The notes under the pieces: model-generated | The model's database searches: none | Seen by the model: the letters and a program-made list of their open reading frames with translations, nothing else | Told to the model about the DNA's origin: nothing | DNA from: an uncultured Clostridia bacterium | Lineage (GTDB): Bacteria > Bacillota > Clostridia > Christensenellales > Borkfalkiaceae | DNA length: 43,992 nucleotides | Direction of reading: 5' to 3' | NCBI GenBank assembly: GCA_947630115.1 | Contig: CANRGG010000016.1 | Location: 1-43,992 of the forward strand | Part shown: piece by piece, positions 1 through 6,802 of the stretch | Layout of the letters: every line of letters starts with the position of its first letter | How positions within the stretch are numbered: position 1 is the first letter of the stretch | Position numbers and translations under genes: made by a program

Positions 1-7
1 TTTGTAG

Positions 8-75
8 TAAAGATAATATGCCCGGGCAGGAAGATTTATTTTGTATCTTTCCTATAAATTGGGATTGTATCTTTA
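8..75. repeat. Short direct and inverted repeats downstream of rpsR
   Basis: The ten bases TTGTATCTTT occur twice (41-50 and 65-74, 24 bases apart), and TAAAGATA at 8-15 is the inverted partner of TATCTTTA at 68-75. The stretch is AT-rich compared with its surroundings and lies downstream of rpsR on its strand. No clear Rho-independent terminator is visible. It may be a regulatory or termination region for genes left of the window, but this is only inference. Confidence 0.3.
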
Positions 76-88
76 CACTTGTTTCGGG

Positions 89-460
89 TCAGTCGGCTTT
101 GAAGGGAAGAAGCGCCGCGTTGCGCGCGCGCTTGATCGCGATCGCAAGTTCTCTCTGGTGCTTCGCGCAGGTCCCCGTCATTCTGCGGGGAAGGATCTTG
201 CCGCCCTCCGCGACATATTTGCGGAGTTTGCCGATATCCTTATAGTCGATGCGCGCGCTCTTTTCCTGGCAGAAAAGGCACACCTTTTTGAAATTCTGTT
301 TCTTGAAATTCTTCTTCTGGGGACGCTCTCTGCCCTCTCTGGGCTCGCGTTCCGTTCTCTCGCCGCGATTTTCCGTCTCAGCGGCTTCCTCGGTCTCGGG
401 GACGGGCTCTGAAATCTCCGTCTCTTCCGCCTGCCGGTCCAAATTTTCGTTCTCTTCCAT
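89..460 (-). CDS. rpsR: 30S ribosomal protein S18 with acidic N-terminal extension
   Basis: S18 binds 16S rRNA together with S6 in the platform of the small subunit. The S18 core occupies about residues 49-123, with the CxxC pair C61/C64, IDYKD at 71-75, and [13 protein letters not shown] at 91-103 containing C98. Most S18 proteins have roughly 75-90 residues; this one has 123 because of an N-terminal Glu-rich, low-complexity tail of about 48 residues. The ATG is preceded by AAGGAG, so the long form looks like the true start. It is the last visible gene of rpsF-ssb-rpsR, the standard bacterial order. Identification is secure; the role of the tail is unknown. Confidence 0.95.
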   Translation of the reverse strand: MEENENLDRQAEETEISEPVPETEEAAETENRGERTEREPREGRERPQKKNFKKQNFKKVCLFCQEKSARIDYKDIGKLRKYVAEGGKILPRRMTGTCAKHQRELAIAIKRARNAALLPFKAD

Positions 461-492
461 GATGTCTCCTTAAATGAAATTGATTCTTCCGC

Positions 493-921
493 TCAAAACG
501 GAATGTCGCCGTCGTCGTCAAACGACTGCAATGCGGGCTTTTTCTTGGCGGGCGCGCTTGCGGGAGCCGCCGGCGCGTCGAAGAGATCCTCGCCGCCGCC
601 CGCGCTCTTGGAAGTGAGAAATTCCACGTCCTGCGCGATGACGTCCACCGCCGTGCGGCGCTGCCCCTGGTTGTCCTCGTAGTTGCGGATCTGAATGCTG
701 CCCGTCACCGCCACCTTATTGCCTTTCTTGGTGAAGCGGGCAATGTTGTCGGCAAGACCGCGCCATGCCGTGACGTTGAAAAAGTCGGTCTGGCGCTCGC
801 CGTCCGCCGAGGTATACGATCTGTTCACCGCGATCGCAAAATGACAGACGCTGACTCCGCCCGCCGTTTCGGTGAGTTCGGGGTCGCGCGTCAGATTTCC
901 GATCAAAAATACCTTGTTCAT
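493..921 (-). CDS. ssb: Single-stranded DNA-binding protein
   Basis: SSB coats single-stranded DNA during replication, repair and recombination, and recruits partners through its acidic tip. The 142-residue protein starts MNKVFLIGNLTRDPEL, typical of SSB, and has an OB fold over about residues 1-105. A short Ala/Pro/Lys-rich linker follows, then the conserved acidic C-terminus DDDGDIPF. Length matches housekeeping SSBs of Firmicutes. It sits 13 bases after rpsF and before rpsR, and a GAGGAAG Shine-Dalgarno precedes the ATG. Expression is expected from the rpsF promoter. Confidence 0.96.
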   Translation of the reverse strand: MNKVFLIGNLTRDPELTETAGGVSVCHFAIAVNRSYTSADGERQTDFFNVTAWRGLADNIARFTKKGNKVAVTGSIQIRNYEDNQGQRRTAVDVIAQDVEFLTSKSAGGGEDLFDAPAAPASAPAKKKPALQSFDDDGDIPF

Positions 922-934
922 TTGCTTTTCTTCC

Positions 935-1219
935 TCAATCTAACTTTGTGATCATGCGGCGCAAAACATCGCTCGAGATCCCCGCAACGCGGTCGAGCTC
1001 GGCAACGACGGCTCCCTCCGCAGCGAACGTCATGAGCGCGAAGAACGCCTCGGACTTGAAACGGATGGGATAGCTGGTCTTTCTGACGCCCCATTTATCG
1101 AGGCTCTCGACGCTGCCGCCCATGGACGCGACGATATCGGTGTACTTTTTGAGTTCCGCCTCCCGCGCTTCCTCCGTCAACTCGCTGTTGAGCAGAATGA
1201 GCATTTCGTACTTCTGCAT
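935..1219 (-). CDS. rpsF: 30S ribosomal protein S6
   Basis: S6 pairs with S18 on 16S rRNA. The protein has 94 residues with the S6 opening MQKYEMLILLN, a central KWGVRKTSYPI segment and a C-terminal DVLRRMI segment. A longer reading from 1246 is open, but the ATG at 1219 has a strong GGAGGTG ribosome binding site directly upstream and matches the family start, so it was chosen. It is the first gene of the rpsF-ssb-rpsR operon and follows a sigma-A promoter and a short hairpin leader. Confidence 0.96.
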   Translation of the reverse strand: MQKYEMLILLNSELTEEAREAELKKYTDIVASMGGSVESLDKWGVRKTSYPIRFKSEAFFALMTFAAEGAVVAELDRVAGISSDVLRRMITKLD

Positions 1220-1242
1220 TTTTTCACCTCCCGGTCTATTCG

Positions 1243-1261
1243 GCATACCGCAAGGGTATGC
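1243..1261 (-). promoter_or_regulatory. Hairpin in the rpsF leader, candidate S6:S18 autoregulatory site
   Basis: A 7-bp perfect stem (1243-1249 with 1255-1261, loop of five) lies in the roughly 50-base rpsF leader between promoter and Shine-Dalgarno. rpsF leaders in many bacteria carry an RNA motif bound by the S6:S18 complex that has a conserved CCG. A CCG does follow the stem here, but agreement with that motif was not tested. Confidence 0.45.
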
Positions 1262-1278
1262 AAGGCTTTTGTTTTATT

Positions 1279-1307
1279 ATTTTACTATATTTTTCCGCGC
1301 AAGTCAA
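1279..1307 (-). promoter_or_regulatory. Sigma-A promoter of rpsF-ssb-rpsR
   Basis: The -35 TTGACT (1302-1307) and -10 TAAAAT (1279-1284) are separated by 17 bases. Transcription would start near 1272, giving a leader of about 50 bases. Confidence 0.8.
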
Positions 1308-1334
1308 CGCGTTTTTATGCCGTTTCAAAAATTT

Positions 1335-2687
1335 TCACGATTTTGCGGAAAATGAGCGCGCCCTTTTGAGAAGTTTTTCCCGTTTGTTCAGGCTTCCGTC
1401 CTGCACGCAGCCGTCAAAGAGCTCCCGCAAAACTTCGCCGATCCGCTGCGGTTCGACGCCCGCCCGCAGAAGATCGTCCCCGTCGATCCGAAGCTCGCCA
1501 AGGCAAAGCGGCGCGCCCTCTTTTTCCATCTTTTGGCGGACGGCTTGCCACTTCGTGACGCAGGGCGCCTCGGAAAGATCGTCCTTGCAGGCGGAAAAAT
1601 CCGCCTGTTTGAGCAGGAGAAGCTCTTCGAGCAGCGGAAGATCGTCCGCAAGTTCGCGGCGGACCTTGCTCTCTTTCATTTGCAGATTATAGTCCCGCAT
1701 GTGGAGCCTGACGAGCTGCGCCGTCGTCTCGATGAGCTTTTTGGGCGCCTTCCAGCGGGTGAGGATCTCTTTGGCGATCCGCGCGCCCTCCTCGGGGTGC
1801 TCGTGGAAATTCCCGTCCCGAAAATAGCAGAAGGGTTTGCCGACGTCATGCAACAGCGCCGCAAAGCGGATCCGGGGATCGCTGTAACGGACGCAGCGCA
1901 GGGAATGCTCCAAAACGTCGTGGTCGTGGAAATCGGGGCGCTGCAAGATCCCCTCTCCGCGGGCGAGTTCGGGCAGGATCTCCTTCAAGACCCCCGTCGA
2001 TTCCAGAATTTTCAATCCGCGGTAAGGTCCGTCCTTTTCGCCGTGCTTTCCGTCGGCATGGAGCAGAAGATCCATCTCGGTGAAGATCCGCTCGGGGACG
2101 ATGTCGGCGATGAGCCCGCAGTTCCCTTTTGCGCCCGAAAGGCATTCCTTGTCCGGCGAGAAGCCGATCTGCGCCGCGATCCGCGCAAGCCGCAAGAGTC
2201 TCAATCCGTCTTCGCCAAACACTTTTTCGGCGGGCGCGACGGTGCGGAGGATCTTTCGCTCAATGTCGCCGATCCCGCCGAGCGGGTCGACGAATTCCCC
2301 CTGTTTGACGTCGTAATAGACGGCGTTGGCGCAAAAATCCCGCCGCCGCGCGTCGAGGGCGATGTCCTCCGTAAAGACGGTCTCGCTCGGGCGGTGCTCG
2401 CCGCGGACGTACCGGTCGGAGCGGAAGCGGGTGAATTCATAGCCCCGTCCCCCGTCGTCCTCGAGTTTGACCGTTCCCGTGTTGCGGTAGACGGCGCGCA
2501 CCGAAAAACCGCACTTCTCCGCCGCGGCGATCAGCTCATCCTCCGTGCAAGGAGAGGCGAGATCGAAGTCGGGGGTCTCTCCCAAAATGCCGAGGAGAAA
2601 ATCCCGCACGCTGCCGCCGACAAGATAGAGCGGCTTTCCCGTTTCCTGCGCGAGCTTTTGCAAACTTTCGGGCAAAAACGCTTTCAT
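1335..2687 (-). CDS. cca: CCA tRNA nucleotidyltransferase (HD-domain type)
   Basis: This class II nucleotidyltransferase adds or repairs the CCA end of tRNAs; a poly(A) polymerase role is the alternative within the family. The 450-residue protein has the GGSVRD motif at 24-29 and the metal-binding DFDL at 40-43. RRDFCANA at 115-122 is the family RRDxxxNA block with Cys where Thr is usual. An HD phosphohydrolase-like domain follows with H280-D281 in LLHDVGKP. The frame stays open upstream to 3680, but that part is antisense to the next gene. The ATG at 2687 is preceded by a strong AGGAGGG site. It diverges from the lipid-kinase gene. Confidence 0.93.
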   Translation of the reverse strand: MKAFLPESLQKLAQETGKPLYLVGGSVRDFLLGILGETPDFDLASPCTEDELIAAAEKCGFSVRAVYRNTGTVKLEDDGGRGYEFTRFRSDRYVRGEHRPSETVFTEDIALDARRRDFCANAVYYDVKQGEFVDPLGGIGDIERKILRTVAPAEKVFGEDGLRLLRLARIAAQIGFSPDKECLSGAKGNCGLIADIVPERIFTEMDLLLHADGKHGEKDGPYRGLKILESTGVLKEILPELARGEGILQRPDFHDHDVLEHSLRCVRYSDPRIRFAALLHDVGKPFCYFRDGNFHEHPEEGARIAKEILTRWKAPKKLIETTAQLVRLHMRDYNLQMKESKVRRELADDLPLLEELLLLKQADFSACKDDLSEAPCVTKWQAVRQKMEKEGAPLCLGELRIDGDDLLRAGVEPQRIGEVLRELFDGCVQDGSLNKREKLLKRARSFSAKS

Positions 2688-2716
2688 AGCTCCCTCCTGA
2701 AATTTTTCCCGCAAAC

Positions 2717-2745
2717 AGTATATCAAATTCCGAAAAAAATTGCAA
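2717..2745 (-). promoter_or_regulatory. Sigma-A promoter of cca
   Basis: The -35 TTGCAA (2740-2745) and -10 TATACT (2717-2722) are 17 bases apart. Its -35 is the same six base pairs used by the divergent promoter on the other strand. Confidence 0.75.
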
Positions 2746-2768
2746 TTATCGGAAAGAAGTTGTATAAT
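2740..2768 (+). promoter_or_regulatory. Sigma-A promoter of the lipid-kinase/phosphatase pair
   Basis: The -35 TTGCAA (2740-2745) and perfect -10 TATAAT (2763-2768) are 17 bases apart. The expected start of transcription near 2775 leaves a leader of only about 15 bases. Confidence 0.8.
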
Positions 2769-2789
2769 GGAACCGAGAGATCGGAAAAA

Positions 2790-3653
2790 ATGTATTGTTT
2801 TATTGCCAAACCGCCCCAAAAGAAACAGACAGGGCTGTATGAAGAGATCAAACGCACCATGAAAGAGCGCGGGCTTCCCTATGAATTTTTCGTCACGACC
2901 CGCAAGGGCGAGGCAAAGGAGCTCTCCACCCGCTGTTCCGCCGAAAAGGGGAACGTCGTCGTTGCGGTCGGCGGGGACGGCATGCTCAACGAAGTCCTCG
3001 AGGGGCTCTGTCCAGAAAATGCGGCGCTCGGGCTCATTCCCGCGGGCACGGGGAACGATTTTGCAAAGAGCGCGAAGATCCCGGAAGGGATCGCCGCCCT
3101 TTCCCTGCTGCTGGAAAGGGACCCTCTGCCCACCGATTATCTCTCCTTTCCGGAAGGCAGGCGCTCTTTGAACATTGCGGGGATCGGCATCGACGTCGAC
3201 ATTCTGAGACGCTGCGAAAAGATGAAGCGGCTCCATTCCAAGAGCAAATATTTTCTCTCCCTGCTCCATTCGCTCATCACCTACCGGGGCACGGAGATGA
3301 AGATCTGCGCGGACGGGGAGATCTTCGAAGGAAAAATGCTGCTCGCCGCGGTCTGCAACGGAACGCAGTTCGGCGGGGGGATCCCCATCTGCCCGCCCGC
3401 CAAGATCGACGACGGATCTGCCGATCTGGTGCTCGTCGAGATCCCGAGCCGCCTGAAAATCCTGCCCGCCCTCGTAAAGCTCATGCACGGGAAGGTGCTC
3501 TCTCTCCCCTTCGCCCGCCATCTGCGGTGCAAACGGGTCTCCTTTTCCCAAAACGTCCCCTTTTTCGCCCAATACGACGGCGAACTCTATGAGACGCGGC
3601 AATTCGAAGCGACCCTTGAAACGGGGCTTTTCATGTTCCGAGGTGAAGAATGA
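2790..3653 (+). CDS. Diacylglycerol kinase family lipid kinase (DagK/YegS type)
   Basis: Members phosphorylate diacylglycerol or related lipids at the membrane, feeding phospholipid recycling. The 287-residue protein has the nucleotide-binding GGDGMLNEV at 61-69 and GTGNDFA at 86-92, followed by the C-terminal lipid-kinase beta domain. Length is normal for the family (about 290-310). The ATG at 2790 was chosen because the family N-terminus begins there and the promoter lies just upstream; the open frame further upstream is antisense to cca. The stop overlaps the next ATG as ATGA, implying translational coupling. Substrate is not determined. Confidence 0.88.
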   Translation: MYCFIAKPPQKKQTGLYEEIKRTMKERGLPYEFFVTTRKGEAKELSTRCSAEKGNVVVAVGGDGMLNEVLEGLCPENAALGLIPAGTGNDFAKSAKIPEGIAALSLLLERDPLPTDYLSFPEGRRSLNIAGIGIDVDILRRCEKMKRLHSKSKYFLSLLHSLITYRGTEMKICADGEIFEGKMLLAAVCNGTQFGGGIPICPPAKIDDGSADLVLVEIPSRLKILPALVKLMHGKVLSLPFARHLRCKRVSFSQNVPFFAQYDGELYETRQFEATLETGLFMFRGEE

Positions 3654-4702
3654 ATCTCCCGAAACGAATTCTCGACGCAATCCCGGCGGCGGTGATCGTG
3701 CTCGACCGGAATTTGAGAGTAAAATATCTGAACCGCGCCTTCCGCGGCTATTTTCCGCATGCCCGCGGGAAGGGCACCCTCCGCGACGTGACGGGCTGCG
3801 GCGAGGCCGCCTGCTCGGACGGCGGAAAATGCGCGTTCTGCCCGCTGCGGCTCCTCTTTACCGAGGCGGCGCAGAGCGGCGGCAGCGCCTTCCGAAAATT
3901 GCTCCTCCGCAACCCCGAGGGGGAGAGCATTCCCCTGCAGGTCAAGGTCTCGCCGCTCGGGAAATATCTTCTCGGCGTGGTGGACGGCTCCTATGAGAGC
4001 GAGATCGCGCGGGAAATGCACAGCGCGCAGGACATCCAGCAGCGGCTCCTTCCGCCCGCAAAGGGACCCGGGAACGTCCCCTATTCCTTCCTGTTCCTCC
4101 CCTGCCGGGAGATCGGCGGCGATCTGCCCGACGTCTATGAGACGGGGGGCGAGACAGCGGCGCTCCTTGCGGACGTCTCGGGGAAAGGCATTTCGGCGGG
4201 CATGCTGTCCGCGTTCGTCAAGGCGGGCTGGGACAGAGCGGAACCCTCCCCCGCAAAGGCCCTCCGCGGACTCAATCTCAAATTTCAGGAGCTCAATCTC
4301 GACGAAAGATCGTACGTCACGGCGGCGGCGATCAAGCTGGAAAAGCAGGCTTCCCGGATCCGGTACTGCATGGCGGGACACAACGCCCCGCTGCTTTTGA
4401 AGAGCGGGAACCGGATCGACGAGATCGTGATGAGCGCGCCCCCCGTCTCCAACTGGATGCCCGATTTCGGCTATGAGGACCGGTATTTGTCCTATCAACG
4501 GGGGGACATTTTGGTCATGCTCACGGACGGTGTGACGGAGAGCCGCAACGAAAAGGGAGAGGAATTTTCCCTCGAACGGGTGGAGGCGATCTTGCAGAAG
4601 TCCTATTCCGCCGAGAAATTCATCGAAAAACTGCGGCAGGCGCTCGAAGCGTTCTGCGGAAAGTTCGACGACGATCTCACCGCCATCGCCTTCGACCTTT
4701 GA
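3650..4702 (+). CDS. PAS-domain SpoIIE/RsbU-type PP2C serine phosphatase
   Basis: SpoIIE-type phosphatases dephosphorylate anti-sigma-factor antagonists and so release alternative sigma factors. The 350-residue protein has a PAS-like sensor at about 5-115 and a short coiled segment near 118-135. The PP2C domain carries GGDLPD at 156-161 (usually GGDFYD), DVSGKG at 175-180, MLTDGVTE, and DDDLTAIAFDL at the end. The PAS holds four cysteines, C50, C55, C61 and C64 (C-x4-C-x5-C-x2-C), resembling cysteine-rich PAS modules known in other SpoIIE phosphatases and histidine kinases that may bind metal or Fe-S. No transmembrane segment is seen. Its partner anti-sigma antagonist is not in the window. 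Confidence 0.85.
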   Translation: MNLPKRILDAIPAAVIVLDRNLRVKYLNRAFRGYFPHARGKGTLRDVTGCGEAACSDGGKCAFCPLRLLFTEAAQSGGSAFRKLLLRNPEGESIPLQVKVSPLGKYLLGVVDGSYESEIAREMHSAQDIQQRLLPPAKGPGNVPYSFLFLPCREIGGDLPDVYETGGETAALLADVSGKGISAGMLSAFVKAGWDRAEPSPAKALRGLNLKFQELNLDERSYVTAAAIKLEKQASRIRYCMAGHNAPLLLKSGNRIDEIVMSAPPVSNWMPDFGYEDRYLSYQRGDILVMLTDGVTESRNEKGEEFSLERVEAILQKSYSAEKFIEKLRQALEAFCGKFDDDLTAIAFDL

Positions 4703-4748
4703 TTGTTTCGGATTTTGCGCGGAAATTTTGAGGGGTAGACAATTTTCC

Positions 4749-4784
4749 GCCGCGCCGCCGCTTTTTGCGGCGGCGCGGCTTTTT
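4749..4784 (+). terminator. Rho-independent terminator of the phosphatase operon
   Basis: A perfect 13-bp GC stem (4749-4761 with 4767-4779), a TTTTT loop and a run of five T (4780-4784) follow the stop by about 45 bases. Confidence 0.92.
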
Positions 4785-4790
4785 ATAGGG

Positions 4791-4815
4791 AAAATGCGCG
4801 GCAATTTGCCGCGCA
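4791..4815 (-). terminator. Terminator of the small membrane protein gene
   Basis: On the minus strand the stem TGCGCGGC/GCCGCGCA (4795-4815) is followed by TTTT. It lies between two convergent genes. Confidence 0.75.
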
Positions 4816-4838
4816 CTTCCTCTTTTCAGAAGAAACGG

Positions 4839-5069
4839 TTACTTCTTTTTCTCTTTTTTCTCGGGCTGATCGCTTTCCTGTTTGCCCTGCTTGGACTTTT
4901 CGTTCTGCGCATTGGCACAGCCGAGCTTTTCATCCATGATCTCGTTGACTTTTTCCACGAAATCCGCCTGGCTCTTTTTGACGAGCGAGCGCATTTTATA
5001 GCTGTTCGCGACCAAAAGCGCACCGCCGACCGCGCCGATCAGCACGCCGAGACAAAACACTTTTTCCAT
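4839..5069 (-). CDS. Small single-pass membrane protein, unknown function
   Basis: The 76-residue protein has a glycine/alanine-rich hydrophobic segment at about residues 5-22, then a charged helical stretch with KSQADFVEKVNEIMDEKL, and a Lys/Gln/Glu-rich tail ending in KEKKK. This is the general plan of small YtxH-like envelope proteins, but no specific family was recognised. GGAGGAA precedes the ATG, and a terminator follows, so it appears to be a single-gene unit. The coding call rests on the ribosome binding site, the membrane segment and the terminator placement. Confidence 0.7.
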   Translation of the reverse strand: MEKVFCLGVLIGAVGGALLVANSYKMRSLVKKSQADFVEKVNEIMDEKLGCANAQNEKSKQGKQESDQPEKKEKKK

Positions 5070-5133
5070 AGTTTCCTCCGCACGGAAAACGAATATTTTC
5101 CGTTCCTTGTCAGTTTGTGAAACAACACGCCCG

Positions 5134-5706
5134 TTATTCCTCTTTCCCGCTGCGTAATTTTTCCAATTCCGCTTTGAGCCGCTCGTTCTCCCTTCTCAAA
5201 TCGACCGCCAGCCGCGAATAGAGCTCGTCGATCTCCCGTTCGAGCTTTCTTTGCAGGAAGGATTTCTCCTCGGGAAGTCCCGCCTCTCTCGCCGCCTGCG
5301 CGACCCGCTCCGGCTGCTTTTTCAGCAAATTGCGGTACTTGTTCTGCATGCGGAGCATGAGCCGCTCGTCCCCGCCGCAGACGTTGATGATGGCGCGGCG
5401 GATGGAATAGCCCTTGCTCTTTTCGGCGAGGATCTGTTTCAAAAGCTCGTCGGTCTCCTCCTCGGTGAAGGGCTTGACCACCCCCGCCGAAAGGTTCTTG
5501 CCGTCCAAAATCTTTTCGACCCGTTCGTCGCCGCGCTTCTTCAAAAAGGCATAATAGTAGTTCCGGACGCTTCCCTTTGCCCGGCTGTGTTCCCTGCCGT
5601 ATGTCTCGAAGAGATAGGAGAGGGTCTTGCCCGCATTCTTCCCCGTGTAGATGTACTCGATGAGCCCCGTCGCTTCTTCTTCGGTGTAGCCGTTGATCTT
5701 ATTCAT
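5134..5706 (-). CDS. Two-repeat Myb/SANT-like DNA-binding protein with coiled-coil tail (RsfA-like)
   Basis: The 190-residue protein contains two similar helical repeats, each beginning with a TEEE block: about residues 8-57 and 80-130. In both, conserved aromatic/basic ends (NYYYAFLKK and NKYRNLLKK) follow the third helix, as in Myb/SANT DNA-binding modules. Residues 150-187 form a heptad-like coiled coil. This matches the plan of the prespore regulator RsfA and its relatives in Firmicutes, though the target is unknown. GGGAGG precedes the ATG but lies inside a potential hairpin. The gene diverges from an unrecognised gene starting at 5772. Confidence 0.65.
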   Translation of the reverse strand: MNKINGYTEEEATGLIEYIYTGKNAGKTLSYLFETYGREHSRAKGSVRNYYYAFLKKRGDERVEKILDGKNLSAGVVKPFTEEETDELLKQILAEKSKGYSIRRAIINVCGGDERLMLRMQNKYRNLLKKQPERVAQAAREAGLPEEKSFLQRKLEREIDELYSRLAVDLRRENERLKAELEKLRSGKEE

Positions 5707-5737
5707 AACAACCTCCCTTTTCTGAGAGGGATTGTTG
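5707..5737 (-). promoter_or_regulatory. Imperfect inverted repeat covering the Shine-Dalgarno of the Myb-like gene
   Basis: In the minus-strand mRNA, AACAA-UCCC pairs with GGGA-GG-UUGUU (5708-5717 against 5728-5736). This makes nine base pairs with a two-base GG bulge and places the ribosome binding site inside the helix. As DNA it could equally be an operator for a dimeric regulator. Confidence 0.45.
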
Positions 5738-5760
5738 ACATAATTTTATCTCTTTATACA
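5734..5760 (+). promoter_or_regulatory. Possible promoter of the unrecognised gene at 5772
   Basis: A perfect -35 TTGACA stands about 5735-5740. A -10 is less clear: TACATA is at 16-base spacing and TATACA at 14. The start codon follows within about 10 bases and has no Shine-Dalgarno. Confidence 0.4.
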
Positions 5761-5771
5761 TAGAAAAAATT

Positions 5772-6647
5772 ATGCGCGTATTTTTTTTATCCGAGCAGCC
5801 CTGCGCTCTCTTTGCGGGCGGCGCCTATCTCGGGATCGTGAACGGATTCGAACGCTCCGCCGAGCTCGACCCTGCCGACGCCCTCTTTCTGGAATTTGCG
5901 CCTTCGGGCGGATACCTTCCCGTGCGCTTCGTCTTTGACGAAACCTTTCTCGTTGACCCGCCGCCGCAGATCGAGCTGTATTATTCCGAAAATTCGGTCG
6001 CGGTCCGCGCCGTGAACTTTTTGCGCGCCGACCAAACCCTCTCCGTTCTCTTTCAAAAACGCTTCGGCAAGACCCTCTTAACGCTCGTGCGGCAGGGAAA
6101 ATTGCAGCTGTATTTCGATGGACCCGTCTTTCGGATCCTCGATCTTCCCGACTGTCTTGCGGACTGCACCGCCGAAGAGATCTCCTCGGGGTATCTGCTC
6201 TGCGGGGAAAGCGCGTTTGCGCTCCTCTCCTTCGAAGGCGAGCTTACAATCCTCTCCGAGGGAAAAGTGCTCTCCAAGGAGGATCCGCTCCGCGCGGAGG
6301 TGCCCTTCCATGACTGTCTCCGCCACACGGCGATCTGCGAATGGAAAGGGGGAGAGCTGATCTCCTGCAAGATCCGCACGCCGCGCGAGCCCGTGCAGGC
6401 GACCTTTGCCCTCGCCCTCTTCGAGTCGGCGCTCATCGGCGCGGACTGCGCCCCCTTCCTCTCCCCCGCCCTTGCGGAGAAGGCCTCCTCGCTCAAAGAA
6501 TATCTCGGGGATTTCCGCTCCGTCGTTCTTTGCGACGAGCCCGACAAGATCGGGCTTGTCTATCCGCGAAGCGAACGGGTGTATGAGGTACGGTATTTCC
6601 GCGTCGAGACGGAGGAAGGAAAGATCTCGAACATCCGTCCCCTATGA
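5772..6647 (+). CDS. Protein of unknown function
   Basis: The 291-residue product was not recognised. It has no signal peptide, no transmembrane segment and no known catalytic motif. Its sequence alternates hydrophobic and polar residues, suggesting a beta-rich fold, and includes eight or more cysteines, among them CLADC near residue 130 and CALF near the N-terminus. Codon use matches neighbouring genes, with high GC at third positions, so it is probably a real gene. It is transcribed divergently from the Myb-like regulator, which may control it, and converges on the lipoprotein gene. The ATG has no clear ribosome binding site. Confidence 0.7.
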   Translation: MRVFFLSEQPCALFAGGAYLGIVNGFERSAELDPADALFLEFAPSGGYLPVRFVFDETFLVDPPPQIELYYSENSVAVRAVNFLRADQTLSVLFQKRFGKTLLTLVRQGKLQLYFDGPVFRILDLPDCLADCTAEEISSGYLLCGESAFALLSFEGELTILSEGKVLSKEDPLRAEVPFHDCLRHTAICEWKGGELISCKIRTPREPVQATFALALFESALIGADCAPFLSPALAEKASSLKEYLGDFRSVVLCDEPDKIGLVYPRSERVYEVRYFRVETEEGKISNIRPL

Positions 6648-6753
6648 AAGCAGAAAATTTGCGATGGCAAGCCGGAATATAACACATCGGGCGCCTCTTT
6701 TCAAAAACATACTTTTTTGCTGCAATTGTCTGTTGAAACCGATCTTTTGCATG

Positions 6754-6790
6754 AAAAAAGCGGCGGAAAATTACCGCCGCTTGCGCTTTT
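6754..6790. terminator. Bidirectional terminator between convergent genes
   Basis: A 9-bp stem (6758-6766 with 6774-6782) is flanked by AAAAAA on the left and, after GCGC, a run of seven T on the right. It can stop transcription of both the unknown gene and the lipoprotein gene. Confidence 0.8.
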
Positions 6791-6802
6791 TTTGCTCTTT
6801 TC

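Noticed and set aside
1533-2789. Upstream extension of the lipid-kinase frame
   Set aside because: Antisense to cca; promoter and family start place the true ATG at 2790.
2688-3680. Upstream extension of the cca frame by about 330 codons
   Set aside because: Antisense to the lipid kinase; cca has a strong ribosome site at 2687 and the family start there.
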